From Zipacnadum sp036504235 (GTDB taxonomy: Bacteria > Armatimonadota > Zipacnadia > Zipacnadales > Zipacnadaceae): a DNA stretch of 64,000 nt. The DNA lies in NCBI GenBank assembly GCA_036504235.1, contig DASXVN010000079.1, positions 1 through 64,000 on the forward strand, read 5' to 3'. The position numbers and the translations under genes are program-made. This document shows, piece after piece, positions 49,284 to 58,806 of this stretch (position 1 is its first letter; each line of letters starts with the position of its first letter). The notes beneath the pieces were generated by a model. That model was not told the DNA's origin and did not search any database. It saw only the letters and a program-made list of their open reading frames with translations.

Positions 49284-49329
49284 CCGTATAAGTGTCCGTA
49301 CCCCATCCCCCCGAGGAGGCCGGTATTAG

Positions 49330-50019
49330 ATGAAGACCCGTCGTGGTTTCACCCTGATCGAGTTGCTGGTCGTAATAGCGATCATCGCTATCCTGGCAGC
49401 CATCCTGTTCCCCGTTTTCGCCCGCGCTCGCGCCAAGGCCCAACAGTCCAACTGCTTGTCCAACGTCAAGCAGATCACGCTGGGGTTCCTCATGTACGCC
49501 AGCGACTACGATGACACCCTGTGCCCCGCCGCCGTCACCCCGACGGCCACGCAAGTCATGCCCAACGGCGCGACCTACGCGTCGGCAGGTATGGGATATG
49601 CTCCCTGGTATCATCTGATCAACCCCTACATCAAGAACTTCCAGTTGCTCAACTGCCCCAGCTACGCCACCAACACTCCCTACACCGGCGGCAACCAGAC
49701 ACCTCCGGGGTATGGCATGAACAACATGCTCAGCGCCGGGAAGAGACTCAGCGGCATCAACGCTCCCGCCGAGTGCATCATGATGGGCGAGGACGCCGAC
49801 GATGCCACCCCGACGGCTGACACTTTCAGCTACTACGTGATGGACTGGGACACGCGCAGCACCGGTGATAACGCCTCGCCGCCCGCGGCCCGCCACAACG
49901 ATGGCTCCAACATGGGCTTCTGCGACGGACACGCCAAGTGGTACAAGTGGCAGACCATCGGCTTCCGCGATGGCGCCGACCATGCGGCCCCGCCCGCGCC
50001 GGACATGTGGAACCCGTAA
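49330..50019 (+). CDS. Type II secretion/type IV pseudopilin with H-X9-DG domain
   Basis: Encodes 229 residues. The prepilin signal RRGFTLIELLVVIAIIAILAA (cut after Gly by prepilin peptidase) forms the hydrophobic helix at the start. FARARAKAQQSNCLSNVKQI continues it. The C-terminal domain has ARHNDGSNMGFCDGHAKW, the H-X9-DG pattern of the DUF1559-like group abundant in Planctomycetota and Armatimonadota. A role as a minor surface or pilus component is inferred. GAGGAGG precedes ATG 49330 and a strong terminator follows, so it is monocistronic. Confidence 0.9.
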   Translation: MKTRRGFTLIELLVVIAIIAILAAILFPVFARARAKAQQSNCLSNVKQITLGFLMYASDYDDTLCPAAVTPTATQVMPNGATYASAGMGYAPWYHLINPYIKNFQLLNCPSYATNTPYTGGNQTPPGYGMNNMLSAGKRLSGINAPAECIMMGEDADDATPTADTFSYYVMDWDTRSTGDNASPPAARHNDGSNMGFCDGHAKWYKWQTIGFRDGADHAAPPAPDMWNP

Positions 50020-50044
50020 CCGGCCAGCAGCAACTGAACCAACG

Positions 50045-50081
50045 ACCGGGGCGACCTCCACAGGCCGCCCCGGTTTCTTTT
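50045..50081 (+). terminator. Terminator after the pseudopilin gene
   Basis: Stem ACCGGGGCG / CGCCCCGGT around CCTccacAGG, followed by TTTCTTTT. Confidence 0.9.
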
Positions 50082-50088
50082 GTGGGGG

Positions 50089-51753
50089 CTACCGGCGGAT
50101 GAGCACCTTGTAGGAATAGGTGACTTCCACGTCCTTGCCTGGATCCGCCGGCACTTCCCAGACTAGCCGGCTCCGCGGATTTTCCTGACGCAGACCCTTG
50201 GCCAGCTTGTCGATCTTCGCCTCGGGGGCGCTTGCCTGCACCTCGCCCGTCACGGTCTTGGTGATCTTCACCGTCACGGCCCCCGCGGTGTAGTTGTGCA
50301 GCACCAGGTGGCCCTCCACTGTGACCCGGTCGTAGGAGTAGCCGTAGCGCTGCAGAGCGTTGACCTCGCGGTTCGTCTCCAGCTCGATCTGCTGCGCCTT
50401 GATCCCCAGCGCTTGGGTGATCTTGAGCAGCGTCTCGCCGCCCACGGCCGTGTAGCTGAGTGTCGCCTGACCCAGCAGGTTGTTGTCCTTGAGTGTCTCG
50501 CCGGGCGCGGTGGTCCAGGGCATTTTGGTCGTGTTGGTCAGGCGTAGGCTGTGCCAGACGATCTCCGGTTGCTTCTGGGTCTCCGGCGGACGCTGGTAGT
50601 TGTCCTGCTCGTTGACGTAGTCCGGAATCTCCCACTCGTACACGTGCTGGTAGGGGACCTTGGCGCTGAACAGCGGGTAGTAGCCCACGCTGTCCTTCTT
50701 CAGGTTCACGGCGGATAGAGGATAGAGGAACAGGTCCTCGGTCACGGTACCTACCGCGGCCGCGCCGTATTCGGGCATCGGCCCCTGCGGCCCCGCCGCG
50801 CCAGCCGGGCCGACCGCGTCATACGCGTTCATCATGACCCGCTGGGTGAGGGCGCCGTATTCTCGCCGGCCGCCCGCGCTGGAGCCTTGTGCCAGTGAGT
50901 TGAGGAACGAGGCCAGGTCCTCCTTATGCGCGAGCGGGGAGAGGATGTCGCTGTACTCCAGGTAGGGGAAGCCGGTGACGAGGTCCACCGAGGCGTTGGT
51001 CAGGTCCTCCGTTTCGTTGAGGATCTCAGCCTTGGCGGTGAGCAGCGCCTCCTTTGGGTCGGAGATATCCACCACGTAGGAGGGCGCCCAGGTCATCCCT
51101 TTGGCGAGGTAGCTGACGGTCAGCTCTCGCTGGGGCGCGGTGGCCGTCAGGTCGCCGGTCAGCGCCACCTTGCGCGTTTCTTCGGGGAACTGGCTGCTGG
51201 CGTCCTCCAGGAAGGTGATGCGGTCCACCACGGCTGGATTGAGCGCCACCAGACCGGCGGCGGTCTGGATCAGGAGCAACGTGCCCCCGGGCCGCGGCGG
51301 CAGCACCACGCCTCCCGCCAGATAGGGGCTGGGCGGCAGCGGCGTCTGCGGGCGAGGGAAGGACTTGAGTGTGCCCTCCAGCGAGGGTCGGTACTGATCG
51401 CCGAACTCCAGGCGAACCTTCTTGCCCAGGTTGGCCTGCAGTAGCTCCGGAATCGTGAGCGCCTCACGCATCTCCACGGTCTTGGTCTCGCCGGAGGCCA
51501 GATTGGCGAGCTTGACCCCGCTGCCGTAGGCCAGCCACAGCGTGCCATGACTCGCTGCCGGCAGGGGCCCGATCTCAATCGGCCCTGTCTGCGCCGGGAG
51601 GGCCCCGTGGCGCAGGAAGAAGGCCAGGCCATTCTTGAACAACGCGACGCGGGTGATCTGCGTCGGCACCATCGTCGTCGGCGGCGCGGCGCCTCCTCCG
51701 GTCACGGCCAGCAGCAGCAGACTCCCTACTAGGAACCCGGCATACCTTTTCAC
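50089..51753 (-). CDS. Exported DUF4139-domain protein
   Basis: A 554-residue protein with a signal peptide (FLVGSLLLLAVTGGGA). The central VSYLAKGMTWAPSYVVDIS and the C-terminal SRLVWEVPADPGKDVEVTYSYKV are typical of DUF4139, a beta-rich domain of unknown biochemical role found in exported and cytoplasmic proteins. A Gly/Ala/Pro-rich insert lies near residues 290-330. The start is GTG 51753 with GGAGGCGAT upstream. No partner gene is adjacent on this strand. Confidence 0.75.
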   Translation of the reverse strand: MKRYAGFLVGSLLLLAVTGGGAAPPTTMVPTQITRVALFKNGLAFFLRHGALPAQTGPIEIGPLPAASHGTLWLAYGSGVKLANLASGETKTVEMREALTIPELLQANLGKKVRLEFGDQYRPSLEGTLKSFPRPQTPLPPSPYLAGGVVLPPRPGGTLLLIQTAAGLVALNPAVVDRITFLEDASSQFPEETRKVALTGDLTATAPQRELTVSYLAKGMTWAPSYVVDISDPKEALLTAKAEILNETEDLTNASVDLVTGFPYLEYSDILSPLAHKEDLASFLNSLAQGSSAGGRREYGALTQRVMMNAYDAVGPAGAAGPQGPMPEYGAAAVGTVTEDLFLYPLSAVNLKKDSVGYYPLFSAKVPYQHVYEWEIPDYVNEQDNYQRPPETQKQPEIVWHSLRLTNTTKMPWTTAPGETLKDNNLLGQATLSYTAVGGETLLKITQALGIKAQQIELETNREVNALQRYGYSYDRVTVEGHLVLHNYTAGAVTVKITKTVTGEVQASAPEAKIDKLAKGLRQENPRSRLVWEVPADPGKDVEVTYSYKVLIRR

Positions 51754-51921
51754 AGCTATCGCCTCCAGAGATTCATGATGTTCGCGGCGCTTGCGTCGAA
51801 AGCTAGGACAGTGTCTCCGCCCTCCATGTTCCCGGGAGGGGGAGACATGATAGCTGGGGAACTTTCGGAGACATTTCCTCGGTTAGGTACCTCAACCTGC
51901 TGGATCAATCAAGGAGAGCCC

Positions 51922-53163
51922 ATGTTCGCGACGGCGTCTCGCCTGATGGTACTTGTCGGTCTGCTCGGCCTCAGCCTGGCCGGATTAGCCAGTTGCGGCC
52001 GCTCGGAGGTCGACACCCTGGCCCCGACCACGCTGAACCTTTGGCCGGGCTCCGCCTCTGCGAACGAAGGCGAGTTCGTGGCCCTGGCCGCCGGCAAATA
52101 CATTGTGCGCTACCGCGGCCAGTGGGAGCCCCAGTCCAATCCCGAGAGGCGCCTCGGCTACGTGGCGCCTCCCGGGGGCTTCGCCGCCTACTCGCCCGAC
52201 CAGCAGCGGGTGGCCCTGACCATGCTGCGCGAGCACGGGCGCGAGGTCTATGTCTACCTCTACGATCACCTGCGCTACCAGATCTGGGCGGGCGTCGCCA
52301 CCTATGGCAGCTATATCCCGATGCCCCTGGCGGCCCGTTTTGACGGAGACAAACTGCAGGTGGTAAGCGCCCTCGCCCGACGCGGGGGCGACACGGTGGA
52401 GCGTCTCGGGTACGATCTGACCGTCCTGAGCGACACAGTCCGGTCTGACTGGTTCCCCTCGGCGGCCCGGGTGGCCGAGGTCACGACCCCCGCGCCCCTG
52501 CCGCTGCCCTCGGACTATGTGGCGGCCGCCTTCCTCGGCGGCCAGCCCCTGTGCGTCGCCCTGGCGGGAACCGGCCAGGTCTGGCGCTGGCGACCGGGCC
52601 AGCCCCGCGACTTTGACTCGTGCCTGCCCGTCAGCGCCGTTGCGGCCCAGGCCGGGTCGGAGGCGACCGCCCGCCAGACCCGCTTCCGTTTGATCACCAC
52701 GGTGCAGGAGGGCCCCGTCTTTGCCGCGGGCGCCTTGCCCGCGGCTGCCGGCCAGCCCGGCGCGACGCTAGTCTGGCGCATACCCGCCTCGGGGCCCCCC
52801 CAGTTCGTGGGCGCCGTGCGCCCTCCCGCCGGAGCGACCGATCAGCTCCTGGAACTGGTGGCGCGGGCGGACGGCCAGGGCTGGGCCGAGGTCTGGGGCT
52901 CGCCGGTAAGCAGCGACGATCCAGTTCCGCCGACGCCGGACGGGCGGCTCTTCCTCGCGGGGCCGCACTTTGAGGCGCCGCAGGCGGTCGAGGTCGCCGG
53001 GCGCGCGGTGCAGAACCCGTCCTGGGCCCCCCGCGGAGACCGCCTGTACTTCGTGGTGGGCGGGACTGAGGTGTGGAGTTGGGACAAGCGTCAGGGCGCG
53101 CAGTTGGTGGCGGAGGCGCCGCCGCTAGCCGGCCTGCTGGAGAAGACCGCGCCTCATCTCTAG
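51922..53163 (+). CDS. Predicted lipoprotein with WD40/PD40-like beta-propeller repeats
   Basis: Encodes 413 residues. Signal sequence with lipobox LASC near residue 25. The rest is repeated beta-strand blocks with Trp and Asp (YVAPPGGFAAYSPDQQRVAL, NPSWAPRGDRLYFVVGGTEVWSW) as in TolB/PD40-type propellers. No catalytic motif is visible. ATG 51922 follows AAGGAGAG. It is divergent from the DUF4139 gene and is followed 30 bp later by a DUF72 gene. Confidence 0.7.
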   Translation: MFATASRLMVLVGLLGLSLAGLASCGRSEVDTLAPTTLNLWPGSASANEGEFVALAAGKYIVRYRGQWEPQSNPERRLGYVAPPGGFAAYSPDQQRVALTMLREHGREVYVYLYDHLRYQIWAGVATYGSYIPMPLAARFDGDKLQVVSALARRGGDTVERLGYDLTVLSDTVRSDWFPSAARVAEVTTPAPLPLPSDYVAAAFLGGQPLCVALAGTGQVWRWRPGQPRDFDSCLPVSAVAAQAGSEATARQTRFRLITTVQEGPVFAAGALPAAAGQPGATLVWRIPASGPPQFVGAVRPPAGATDQLLELVARADGQGWAEVWGSPVSSDDPVPPTPDGRLFLAGPHFEAPQAVEVAGRAVQNPSWAPRGDRLYFVVGGTEVWSWDKRQGAQLVAEAPPLAGLLEKTAPHL

Positions 53164-53193
53164 GCTCAACAGGGAGGGATACCGGATCGCGCT

Positions 53194-54015
53194 ATGATCT
53201 ACCTCGGCACCAGCGGCTATTCGTATGAGGACTGGGTCGGGAGGTTCTACCCGACCGGCCTGCCCTCGCGTGATTTCCTGACTTTCTACGCGCGGCACTT
53301 CCCCACCGTCGAGATCAACTACACCTACTACTCGCCGCCCACGGTCCGGGCGCTACAGGCGATGGCCCGCAAGGCCGGGCCGCAGATGCTCTTTGCGCTC
53401 AAGGCCACCTCCGCCATGACCCACGAGCGCGAGGCCACCCCGGAAGTCTTCACGCAGTTTCGCGAGGCGCTCGCCCCACTGCAGGCCACCCGGCAACTGG
53501 CCTGCGTCCTGGCGCAGTTTCCTCATTCCTTCCACAACACTGAACCGAACCGCGCCTACCTCGCGCACCTGGGCGAACAGCTCAGCGACTTGCCGGTGGT
53601 GGTGGAGTTCCGCAGCGTGGAGTGGGCCGAGCCGGAGGTCTACGAGCTGCTGCGGCGTCTCTCGCTGGGGTTCTGCTGCGTGGACCAGCCGCGCTTCCGG
53701 ACGCTGGTTCCGCCGGTAGCCATCGCCACCTCGGAGTGGGGCTACCTGCGCTTCCACGGGCGCAACTACGAGCACTGGTGGCAGCACGAGCAGGCGTGGC
53801 AGCGATATGATTACCTATACAGCGCGGAGGAACTCGCCGAGTGGGTCCCGAAGGTGCGCGAGTTGGCCGCGGAGACCCGCCACGTCCTGGTCTATTTCAA
53901 CAACCATTACCAAGCCCAGGCGGCCCAGAACGCCCAGCTCTTCACGGACCTGCTGGCCCAGGCGGGTCTGGAGGTAGCGCGGGCGGCCGCCCCCGGCGGG
54001 CAGTTGCCGCTCTGA
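53194..54015 (+). CDS. DUF72 (YecE-like) TIM-barrel protein
   Basis: A 273-residue member of the DUF72 family. The opening MIYLGTSGYSYEDWVGRFYP, FPTVEINYTYYSPP, LPVVVEFRSVEW and the C-terminal VLVYFNNHYQAQAAQNA are all diagnostic. Structure is TIM-barrel-like and the biochemical function is not established. GGAGGG precedes the ATG. It is followed by a small uncharacterised gene that is probably cotranscribed. Confidence 0.9.
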   Translation: MIYLGTSGYSYEDWVGRFYPTGLPSRDFLTFYARHFPTVEINYTYYSPPTVRALQAMARKAGPQMLFALKATSAMTHEREATPEVFTQFREALAPLQATRQLACVLAQFPHSFHNTEPNRAYLAHLGEQLSDLPVVVEFRSVEWAEPEVYELLRRLSLGFCCVDQPRFRTLVPPVAIATSEWGYLRFHGRNYEHWWQHEQAWQRYDYLYSAEELAEWVPKVRELAAETRHVLVYFNNHYQAQAAQNAQLFTDLLAQAGLEVARAAAPGGQLPL

Positions 54016-54061
54016 GTGAGGCGCCCGGCGGCGCGCATCGTCCCTGCTAGCGGCAACTGCT

Positions 54062-54379
54062 ATGGATATCTACGCCGAGCCCATCTTTGTGGAGGTCCGC
54101 GCGGACCAGCCCGTCCTACCGGCGCCCCGGGCCTTTGTCTGGCGGGGTCAACGCTATGAGGTCGTGCGCCTGCTGGAGCTGTGGACCGACGCCGGTCGCG
54201 CCGATCGCAGCGCGCGCCGGCATGGCTGGTGGGAGCGCCACCATCGCAACTACTTCCGCGTCGAGACCCAGGGCGGAGAGACTTGGGACCTCTACCTCGA
54301 CCGCTCCGGGGGCCGAAGGATGTGGTTCGTCAGCCGCCGCTGGAACGCCGGGGAGAGTCCCAGCAGCCCTGAGGAATAG
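54062..54379 (+). CDS. Small DUF6504-like protein
   Basis: A 105-residue protein with a compact beta pattern: FVWRGQRYEVVRLLELW, then HHRNYFRVETQGGETWDLYLDR and a final WFVSRRW. This order (rewritten Trp, Arg-Tyr-x-Val, then Tyr-x-Leu and Trp) recalls DUF6504-like proteins that sit next to DNA polymerase or DUF72 genes in other genomes. The family name is given from pattern memory and is uncertain. Function unknown. It starts 46 bp after the DUF72 stop. Confidence 0.55.
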   Translation: MDIYAEPIFVEVRADQPVLPAPRAFVWRGQRYEVVRLLELWTDAGRADRSARRHGWWERHHRNYFRVETQGGETWDLYLDRSGGRRMWFVSRRWNAGESPSSPEE

Positions 54380-54402
54380 TCGGGATCCTCTGCCGCCCCC
54401 GA

Positions 54403-55251
54403 CTAGGCCGGATACCGCCGGGGCTTGCGCACCATGATCTCGCCCTGCAGGAGCTGCGGCCGCAGGTGCTCGACCACGAAGTCGCCCGGCACCAGCGCCA
54501 CCGTCTTGCCCCCGGCGTCAATGATCGAGGCATGCCCCGGGTGGTAGTTGCTCACGCCATCGTCGCCGGATAGGTTCACGGCAATCAGCGCCATATGGTG
54601 CTGGACGCACTTCTCCAGGCCGCCACCCATGAAACAGACCTTCGCCATGTCGCGCAGGTAGGATTTGAGCCCCTTGGGGTCCTCCAGATCCGCCGCGTGC
54701 TTCATGAACTTGCGTCCGCCGCCGCCGGCCGTGGGCCCCAGATACACCTGCACCCCCCAGTCGGCCATCTTATTCCAGATATCCTCGATGCCGGAGTCGG
54801 CGCAAATGCAGATGGCGAATTTCACGCCGTCCACGCTGAAGACCTTGCGCTTTTCCGCGCCCGGGACGGCGCAGGCCCCCTGCTCGGTGGGCGTCAGGCA
54901 ATGCTTGCGCTGCACGAGTAGCTTGCCGTCGGGGAAGGCCACAAAGTGGCTCATATGCAGGCCCTGGCGGCTGCGCTCCAGCCCTCCGGCGGCGAGGACG
55001 ATGTCATGCTTAGCCGCGGCGGCCAGCAGGCGCGCCGTCTCCGGTCCCCCGGCGACCACTGCTTTGGCGATATTCCCCTCGGTGAACAGGTAGCCGGTGA
55101 TCGCGCCCTCGGCAAAGAGAATCAGCCGGGCGCCCGCTTTCGCGGCGGTCTTAGCCATCTGCTCCATCTGCTTCAGATTGCCGTCCAGGTCACCGGGGGT
55201 GCTCACAATCTGCCCCGCCGCGACCTTAATGGTCTGCGTCTTCTCCGCCAT
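54403..55251 (-). CDS. Carbon-nitrogen hydrolase family protein with altered triad
   Basis: A 282-residue nitrilase-superfamily protein. Glu is in LILFAEGAITGY, and Lys in the QRKHCLTPTEQ region. The nucleophile position reads FAICICADSGIED, keeping a Cys. The segment NLSGDDGVSNYHPGHASIIDAGG follows. Substrate unknown. ATG 55251 is chosen because GAAGGGAAG precedes it and the domain starts nearby. It is followed on the same strand by no gene, and preceded by a sugar dehydrogenase and a hexosaminidase, so it may belong to a glycan-use cluster. Confidence 0.7.
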   Translation of the reverse strand: MAEKTQTIKVAAGQIVSTPGDLDGNLKQMEQMAKTAAKAGARLILFAEGAITGYLFTEGNIAKAVVAGGPETARLLAAAAKHDIVLAAGGLERSRQGLHMSHFVAFPDGKLLVQRKHCLTPTEQGACAVPGAEKRKVFSVDGVKFAICICADSGIEDIWNKMADWGVQVYLGPTAGGGGRKFMKHAADLEDPKGLKSYLRDMAKVCFMGGGLEKCVQHHMALIAVNLSGDDGVSNYHPGHASIIDAGGKTVALVPGDFVVEHLRPQLLQGEIMVRKPRRYPA

Positions 55252-55285
55252 GATGGTCTTCCCTTCGCTCTCCAGTATTTCCGGG

Positions 55286-56314
55286 CTAGACGACCTCAAC
55301 CGGCATCGCGCAACAGCCCTGCTGCGCCGAGGCCTGGGCCGCAAAGACGACCGCTACCGTCCGGGCGCCGTCCTGCAGCGAGGGGTACATGGGCGTACCC
55401 TCTCGGATCGCGGAGAAGAAGCTGCGCAGGTTGCCGTGGTCGCACACCGCCGGGAGGATCTCCACCGGTACATGCGGCTCTTGCTTGCCGTCGAAGTGCG
55501 TGGTCTGCTGCCAGAGCTTGGTGCCCTCGTCGAAGAAGAAACATTCCTTGTACAAATTGGCCGCCGTTCCGTAGATGGCCAGCACGTGCCGGTAGGGGGT
55601 GACGTGGTAGGCGTTGAGCGTGCCGACCAGTCCGCTCGCGAACTTGAGGTGGCAGAGCGCCACATCGGCGGTGGCGCTGGTGTGCACGTCATAGCGCATC
55701 ATCGCCGAGACTTCGGTGACCGGCCCGAAGAAGAACATCAGCTCGTGCAGGCTGTGCACGCCGCACTGGAAGAGCATACCGCCGGGGTTCTTCTCGGGGT
55801 CGGCGCGCCAGTCGGTAGGCTTCATCAACATGCCCCCATTGTGGGCGGTGTTGGTCTCGAAGCAGGCTAGCTTGCCCAGTTCCCCGCTGTCCAGCTTCTG
55901 CTTGATGGTCATGGAGGCGCCGTCGGCGCTGTGATCGTTGTGGCCCACGCCGATGACTACGCCGGTCTCTTTCTCGACCTGCAGTAGCGTGCGCATCTCC
56001 TCAGGCGTGGAGCAGAGCGGCTTTTCCACAAACACATGCAAGCCGCGCTCGGCGGCCTGGATAACCTGATCGGCGTGGAACTTGGCGCCGGTCGAGATGA
56101 TGATGGCCTCCAGATCGGGGACCGCCAGCAGCTCCTCGTAGCTCGCTACCGCTTGGGCGCCTTCCTCCGCCGCGGCTTGCGCCAGGGTCTCGGGGTTGTA
56201 GTCGGACACCGCGACCAGGTCAAACAGCCCGGTCTCGCGCAGTGAGCGACGGCGATAGCCGCCGAATCCGCCCACGCCGACCTGGCCTACCTTCAGCTTC
56301 TGCATCTCGGACAT
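55286..56314 (-). CDS. Gfo/Idh/MocA-family oxidoreductase
   Basis: A 342-residue NAD(P)-dependent dehydrogenase. VGQVGVGGFGGYRRRSLRE is the dinucleotide fold and VFVEKPLCSTPEEMRTLL carries the EKP motif that binds cofactor and substrate. The second domain contains the HSLHELMFFFGP helix. Members oxidise or epimerise sugars, inositols or related polyols. ATG 56314 is used because AGGAG is eight bases upstream; GTG 56320 would be too close. Together with the GH20 enzyme 35 bp upstream it suggests metabolism of a glycan-derived sugar. Confidence 0.88.
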   Translation of the reverse strand: MSEMQKLKVGQVGVGGFGGYRRRSLRETGLFDLVAVSDYNPETLAQAAAEEGAQAVASYEELLAVPDLEAIIISTGAKFHADQVIQAAERGLHVFVEKPLCSTPEEMRTLLQVEKETGVVIGVGHNDHSADGASMTIKQKLDSGELGKLACFETNTAHNGGMLMKPTDWRADPEKNPGGMLFQCGVHSLHELMFFFGPVTEVSAMMRYDVHTSATADVALCHLKFASGLVGTLNAYHVTPYRHVLAIYGTAANLYKECFFFDEGTKLWQQTTHFDGKQEPHVPVEILPAVCDHGNLRSFFSAIREGTPMYPSLQDGARTVAVVFAAQASAQQGCCAMPVEVV

Positions 56315-56348
56315 GTTCACGTCTCCTTGCCTATCTCGGGGCTAATTA

Positions 56349-58694
56349 TCAGAACTCCAGGGTGATCCAACTGGTCTCCAGCGTCTCCGGGTGGTAAAAG
56401 CTCTGGGCCACCTCGGCTTCATTCATCAGGCACAATCGGGCGTCGTCGGCCAGCAGGTGCTCAGCGAACCAGACCTGGCCGCCGGTCTCGACCACGGCGT
56501 GCGGCAGACGCTCACTGGCCGCGTCAATCAGCCGTACGGTGCGCAGGCCAATGCCGGCCACGCCCGGGGAGCTGAGCCGCACGTACTTGGTATCCGCCGG
56601 GACGTCGCAGGCGATGCTCATGTCCAGCGCCTGGGGGAAAGAGTCGCAACCGAGCATCCGGCGGAAGCCGCCGAGGGGGACCTCGGTCCAGCTCTGGCCG
56701 TCCGCGGAGACCTCCGCAATGAACCGCTGGGCGTTGGCCTCGGGCATCCCGGCCTCCACGACCAGGCGCAGGTGGTCAAACGGGCCTTTCCCGGCCGCCG
56801 GGGCCGCGGCGAAGGCGGCCAGTTGCTCGGCCCAGGCTGCCGTGGACTCGGCTTCCGCCCGCATCCGGTCCATCACGTTCTGGACGGGCGTGATCCCGCG
56901 CCGGTCCGCTTCCCACTGGCGAGTCATCTCCGCCAGCGCGGCCTGCTGCACCGCCGCCACCTGGGCGAGTTCCGCCGCGAAGCGCGCCAAATCGGCCTGC
57001 GCCTCGCCCCGGTCACGTCCGGCCAGCAGCGCCCGGGCGGTCAGGCCCGCTTCGTTGACCAGCCAATCGGCGCGGCAGCCCGCATCCCAGCGGGCTACGC
57101 GCAGGGCGATGTAGGCCAACCGCCGCGCGTTCTCGGGCTTCTGGAAGGCCGGCAGCTTGCGGCAGGCCTCAATCGCCTGCCGCGCGAACGCCCACTTCGG
57201 CGCTAGCTCGTACTCGTTGATCTGCCGCCGGTAGCGCAGGAATCGCCCGGCCCCCTGGCCCTCGCCGCTCACCGCGCGCTGGCAGTCCATAGTGGCATGC
57301 ATCAAGGCCACGGCCTCCATGGCCTGGGTGCCGAATAGGGCTTGCGCCAGGCGGGGCAGCGCCTCGGCGGGGGTCTCCAGGACCGGCGCCCAGGCGCAGT
57401 CCGCGCCATATGCGGTGGGCACGAACAACTCCCAGAGCATTTGCTGGGATTGCTCCCACTTAGTCAGGAACAGCCCGCTGCAGTCCCACAGCCGCGCGGC
57501 CCGCGCCGCCGTGTAGATGGGCAGCTCACGGTCCCAGGGCGCCATGAGCACCTCAAAGCCCGCCGCGCGCCAGGCGCCGGTGGTGTTGAACTTGGACCAG
57601 TTGAAGTAGGCGATGGGGACGTAATCCACGATCGGCTCGTAGTACCAGTCCACCACCAGGATATCTTTCGGCAGCTGCGGGATGATCTCCGGCCAGTGGG
57701 CCGGCATGTCACCCCAGATCATCATGCGCCGCCCGCGCGCCGCCAGCAGTTCATGCAGCTTGGCCGCGTGGCGGCGGAAGAGTTCGCCCTCGCCCTGCTG
57801 CTCGCGCACCGGCGCGCACAGCGAGCAACTGCCCATCGGCCAGGTCTCGTCCATGCTTACGTGGACCACCGGTGCGCTGAAGGCTGCGCAGAGGTTGTCA
57901 ATCATCGCCTCGATCAGTTCCCAGGCCTCGGGCAGCGAAGTGCAGATCACGCTGTTGCTGCTCATGTGCTTGCGGAAAGCGGGGCCCTCGCGGGTCTCGC
58001 TCAGGTGCTGGTACTTAGGGTGGTCGAGCAGCCAGTCGCTGTGGCCCAGGAAATTGGCCGCCGGGATGAGCTGCATGTACCGCTCCTGGCAGTAAGCGTC
58101 CAGCTCCCGCACCTGCTCCGGAGTCAGCGCATCGGGGCTGCAGGCCTCCGGGCACGCCGCATAGGCAAAGGCGTTCTCCACGTACAGGTAGCACTGGTTA
58201 AGCTTGCAGGTCGCCATCAGGTCAATGTACCGCTTGAGCGTATCCATGCCTTCCGGCTGCCGGCCCAGGTCAATCTGAAATCCACGCCAGGCGTGCCGCG
58301 GCCAGTCATGGATCTCCAGACACGGCGCGCCGGGAGCGCCCTCCAGGAGCTGCCGCAGCGTCTGCAGCCCGTAGAACAGCCCCGCCGCGTCGCGGCCCAC
58401 CAGCGTCGCCCCGTGCGGTTCCAGGCGCAGGGCGTAGCTCTCCGGCTGCGCCGGGGCCTCCAGGTCCGCGGCCGGGGGCTGGGTACCTTGTTCGGGGCCG
58501 ACGAACAGCGTCAGCGGAGCCCCCGCCACTTCCTGCCGGGGCAGATCGGTCCAGGTGGCGCTGACCACCGCCAGCGACTCTTTGCCTCCCCGCAGGCTAC
58601 GCTGGCCAACTCCGGGCAGGCACTCGCCCTCGGTCACCTTCAGCTCCGCCGGTCGGGGGAGTAGTCCAAACTGGGTGCAGATCTCGTTGTACAT
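56349..58694 (-). CDS. Glycoside hydrolase family 20 (beta-hexosaminidase-like)
   Basis: A 781-residue protein without a signal peptide. An N-terminal GH20b-like domain (residues 1-120; YALRLEPHGATLVGRDAAGLFYGLQTLRQLL) precedes the TIM barrel starting HAWRGFQIDLGRQ. VVHVSMDETWPMG contains the Asp-Glu pair expected for substrate-assisted catalysis. A helical section and a C-terminal discoidin-like domain (FIAEVSADGQSWTEV, YVRLSSPGVAGIGLRTV) follow. Likely releases GlcNAc or GalNAc from glycans. The lack of a signal implies action on imported oligosaccharides. GAGGTGAG precedes the ATG. Confidence 0.85.
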   Translation of the reverse strand: MYNEICTQFGLLPRPAELKVTEGECLPGVGQRSLRGGKESLAVVSATWTDLPRQEVAGAPLTLFVGPEQGTQPPAADLEAPAQPESYALRLEPHGATLVGRDAAGLFYGLQTLRQLLEGAPGAPCLEIHDWPRHAWRGFQIDLGRQPEGMDTLKRYIDLMATCKLNQCYLYVENAFAYAACPEACSPDALTPEQVRELDAYCQERYMQLIPAANFLGHSDWLLDHPKYQHLSETREGPAFRKHMSSNSVICTSLPEAWELIEAMIDNLCAAFSAPVVHVSMDETWPMGSCSLCAPVREQQGEGELFRRHAAKLHELLAARGRRMMIWGDMPAHWPEIIPQLPKDILVVDWYYEPIVDYVPIAYFNWSKFNTTGAWRAAGFEVLMAPWDRELPIYTAARAARLWDCSGLFLTKWEQSQQMLWELFVPTAYGADCAWAPVLETPAEALPRLAQALFGTQAMEAVALMHATMDCQRAVSGEGQGAGRFLRYRRQINEYELAPKWAFARQAIEACRKLPAFQKPENARRLAYIALRVARWDAGCRADWLVNEAGLTARALLAGRDRGEAQADLARFAAELAQVAAVQQAALAEMTRQWEADRRGITPVQNVMDRMRAEAESTAAWAEQLAAFAAAPAAGKGPFDHLRLVVEAGMPEANAQRFIAEVSADGQSWTEVPLGGFRRMLGCDSFPQALDMSIACDVPADTKYVRLSSPGVAGIGLRTVRLIDAASERLPHAVVETGGQVWFAEHLLADDARLCLMNEAEVAQSFYHPETLETSWITLEF

Positions 58695-58740
58695 TTCTCA
58701 CCTCATTGGGATGTGCCGTCCGCGAGCGGGTACACGGCAA

Positions 58741-58770
58741 AGCGCCGGTCCTGGGATCCAGACCGGCGCT
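58741..58770 (-). terminator. Stem-loop terminator between two minus-strand genes
   Basis: AGCGCCGGTC (58741-58750) pairs with GACCGGCGCT (58761-58770) downstream of the lipoprotein gene ending at 58807. The minus-strand U-tract is weak (TTGCCG). Confidence 0.65.
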
Positions 58771-58806
58771 TGTTTCTCCTTGGTTGTCGTCTTGACCTGC
58801 GGCCGA

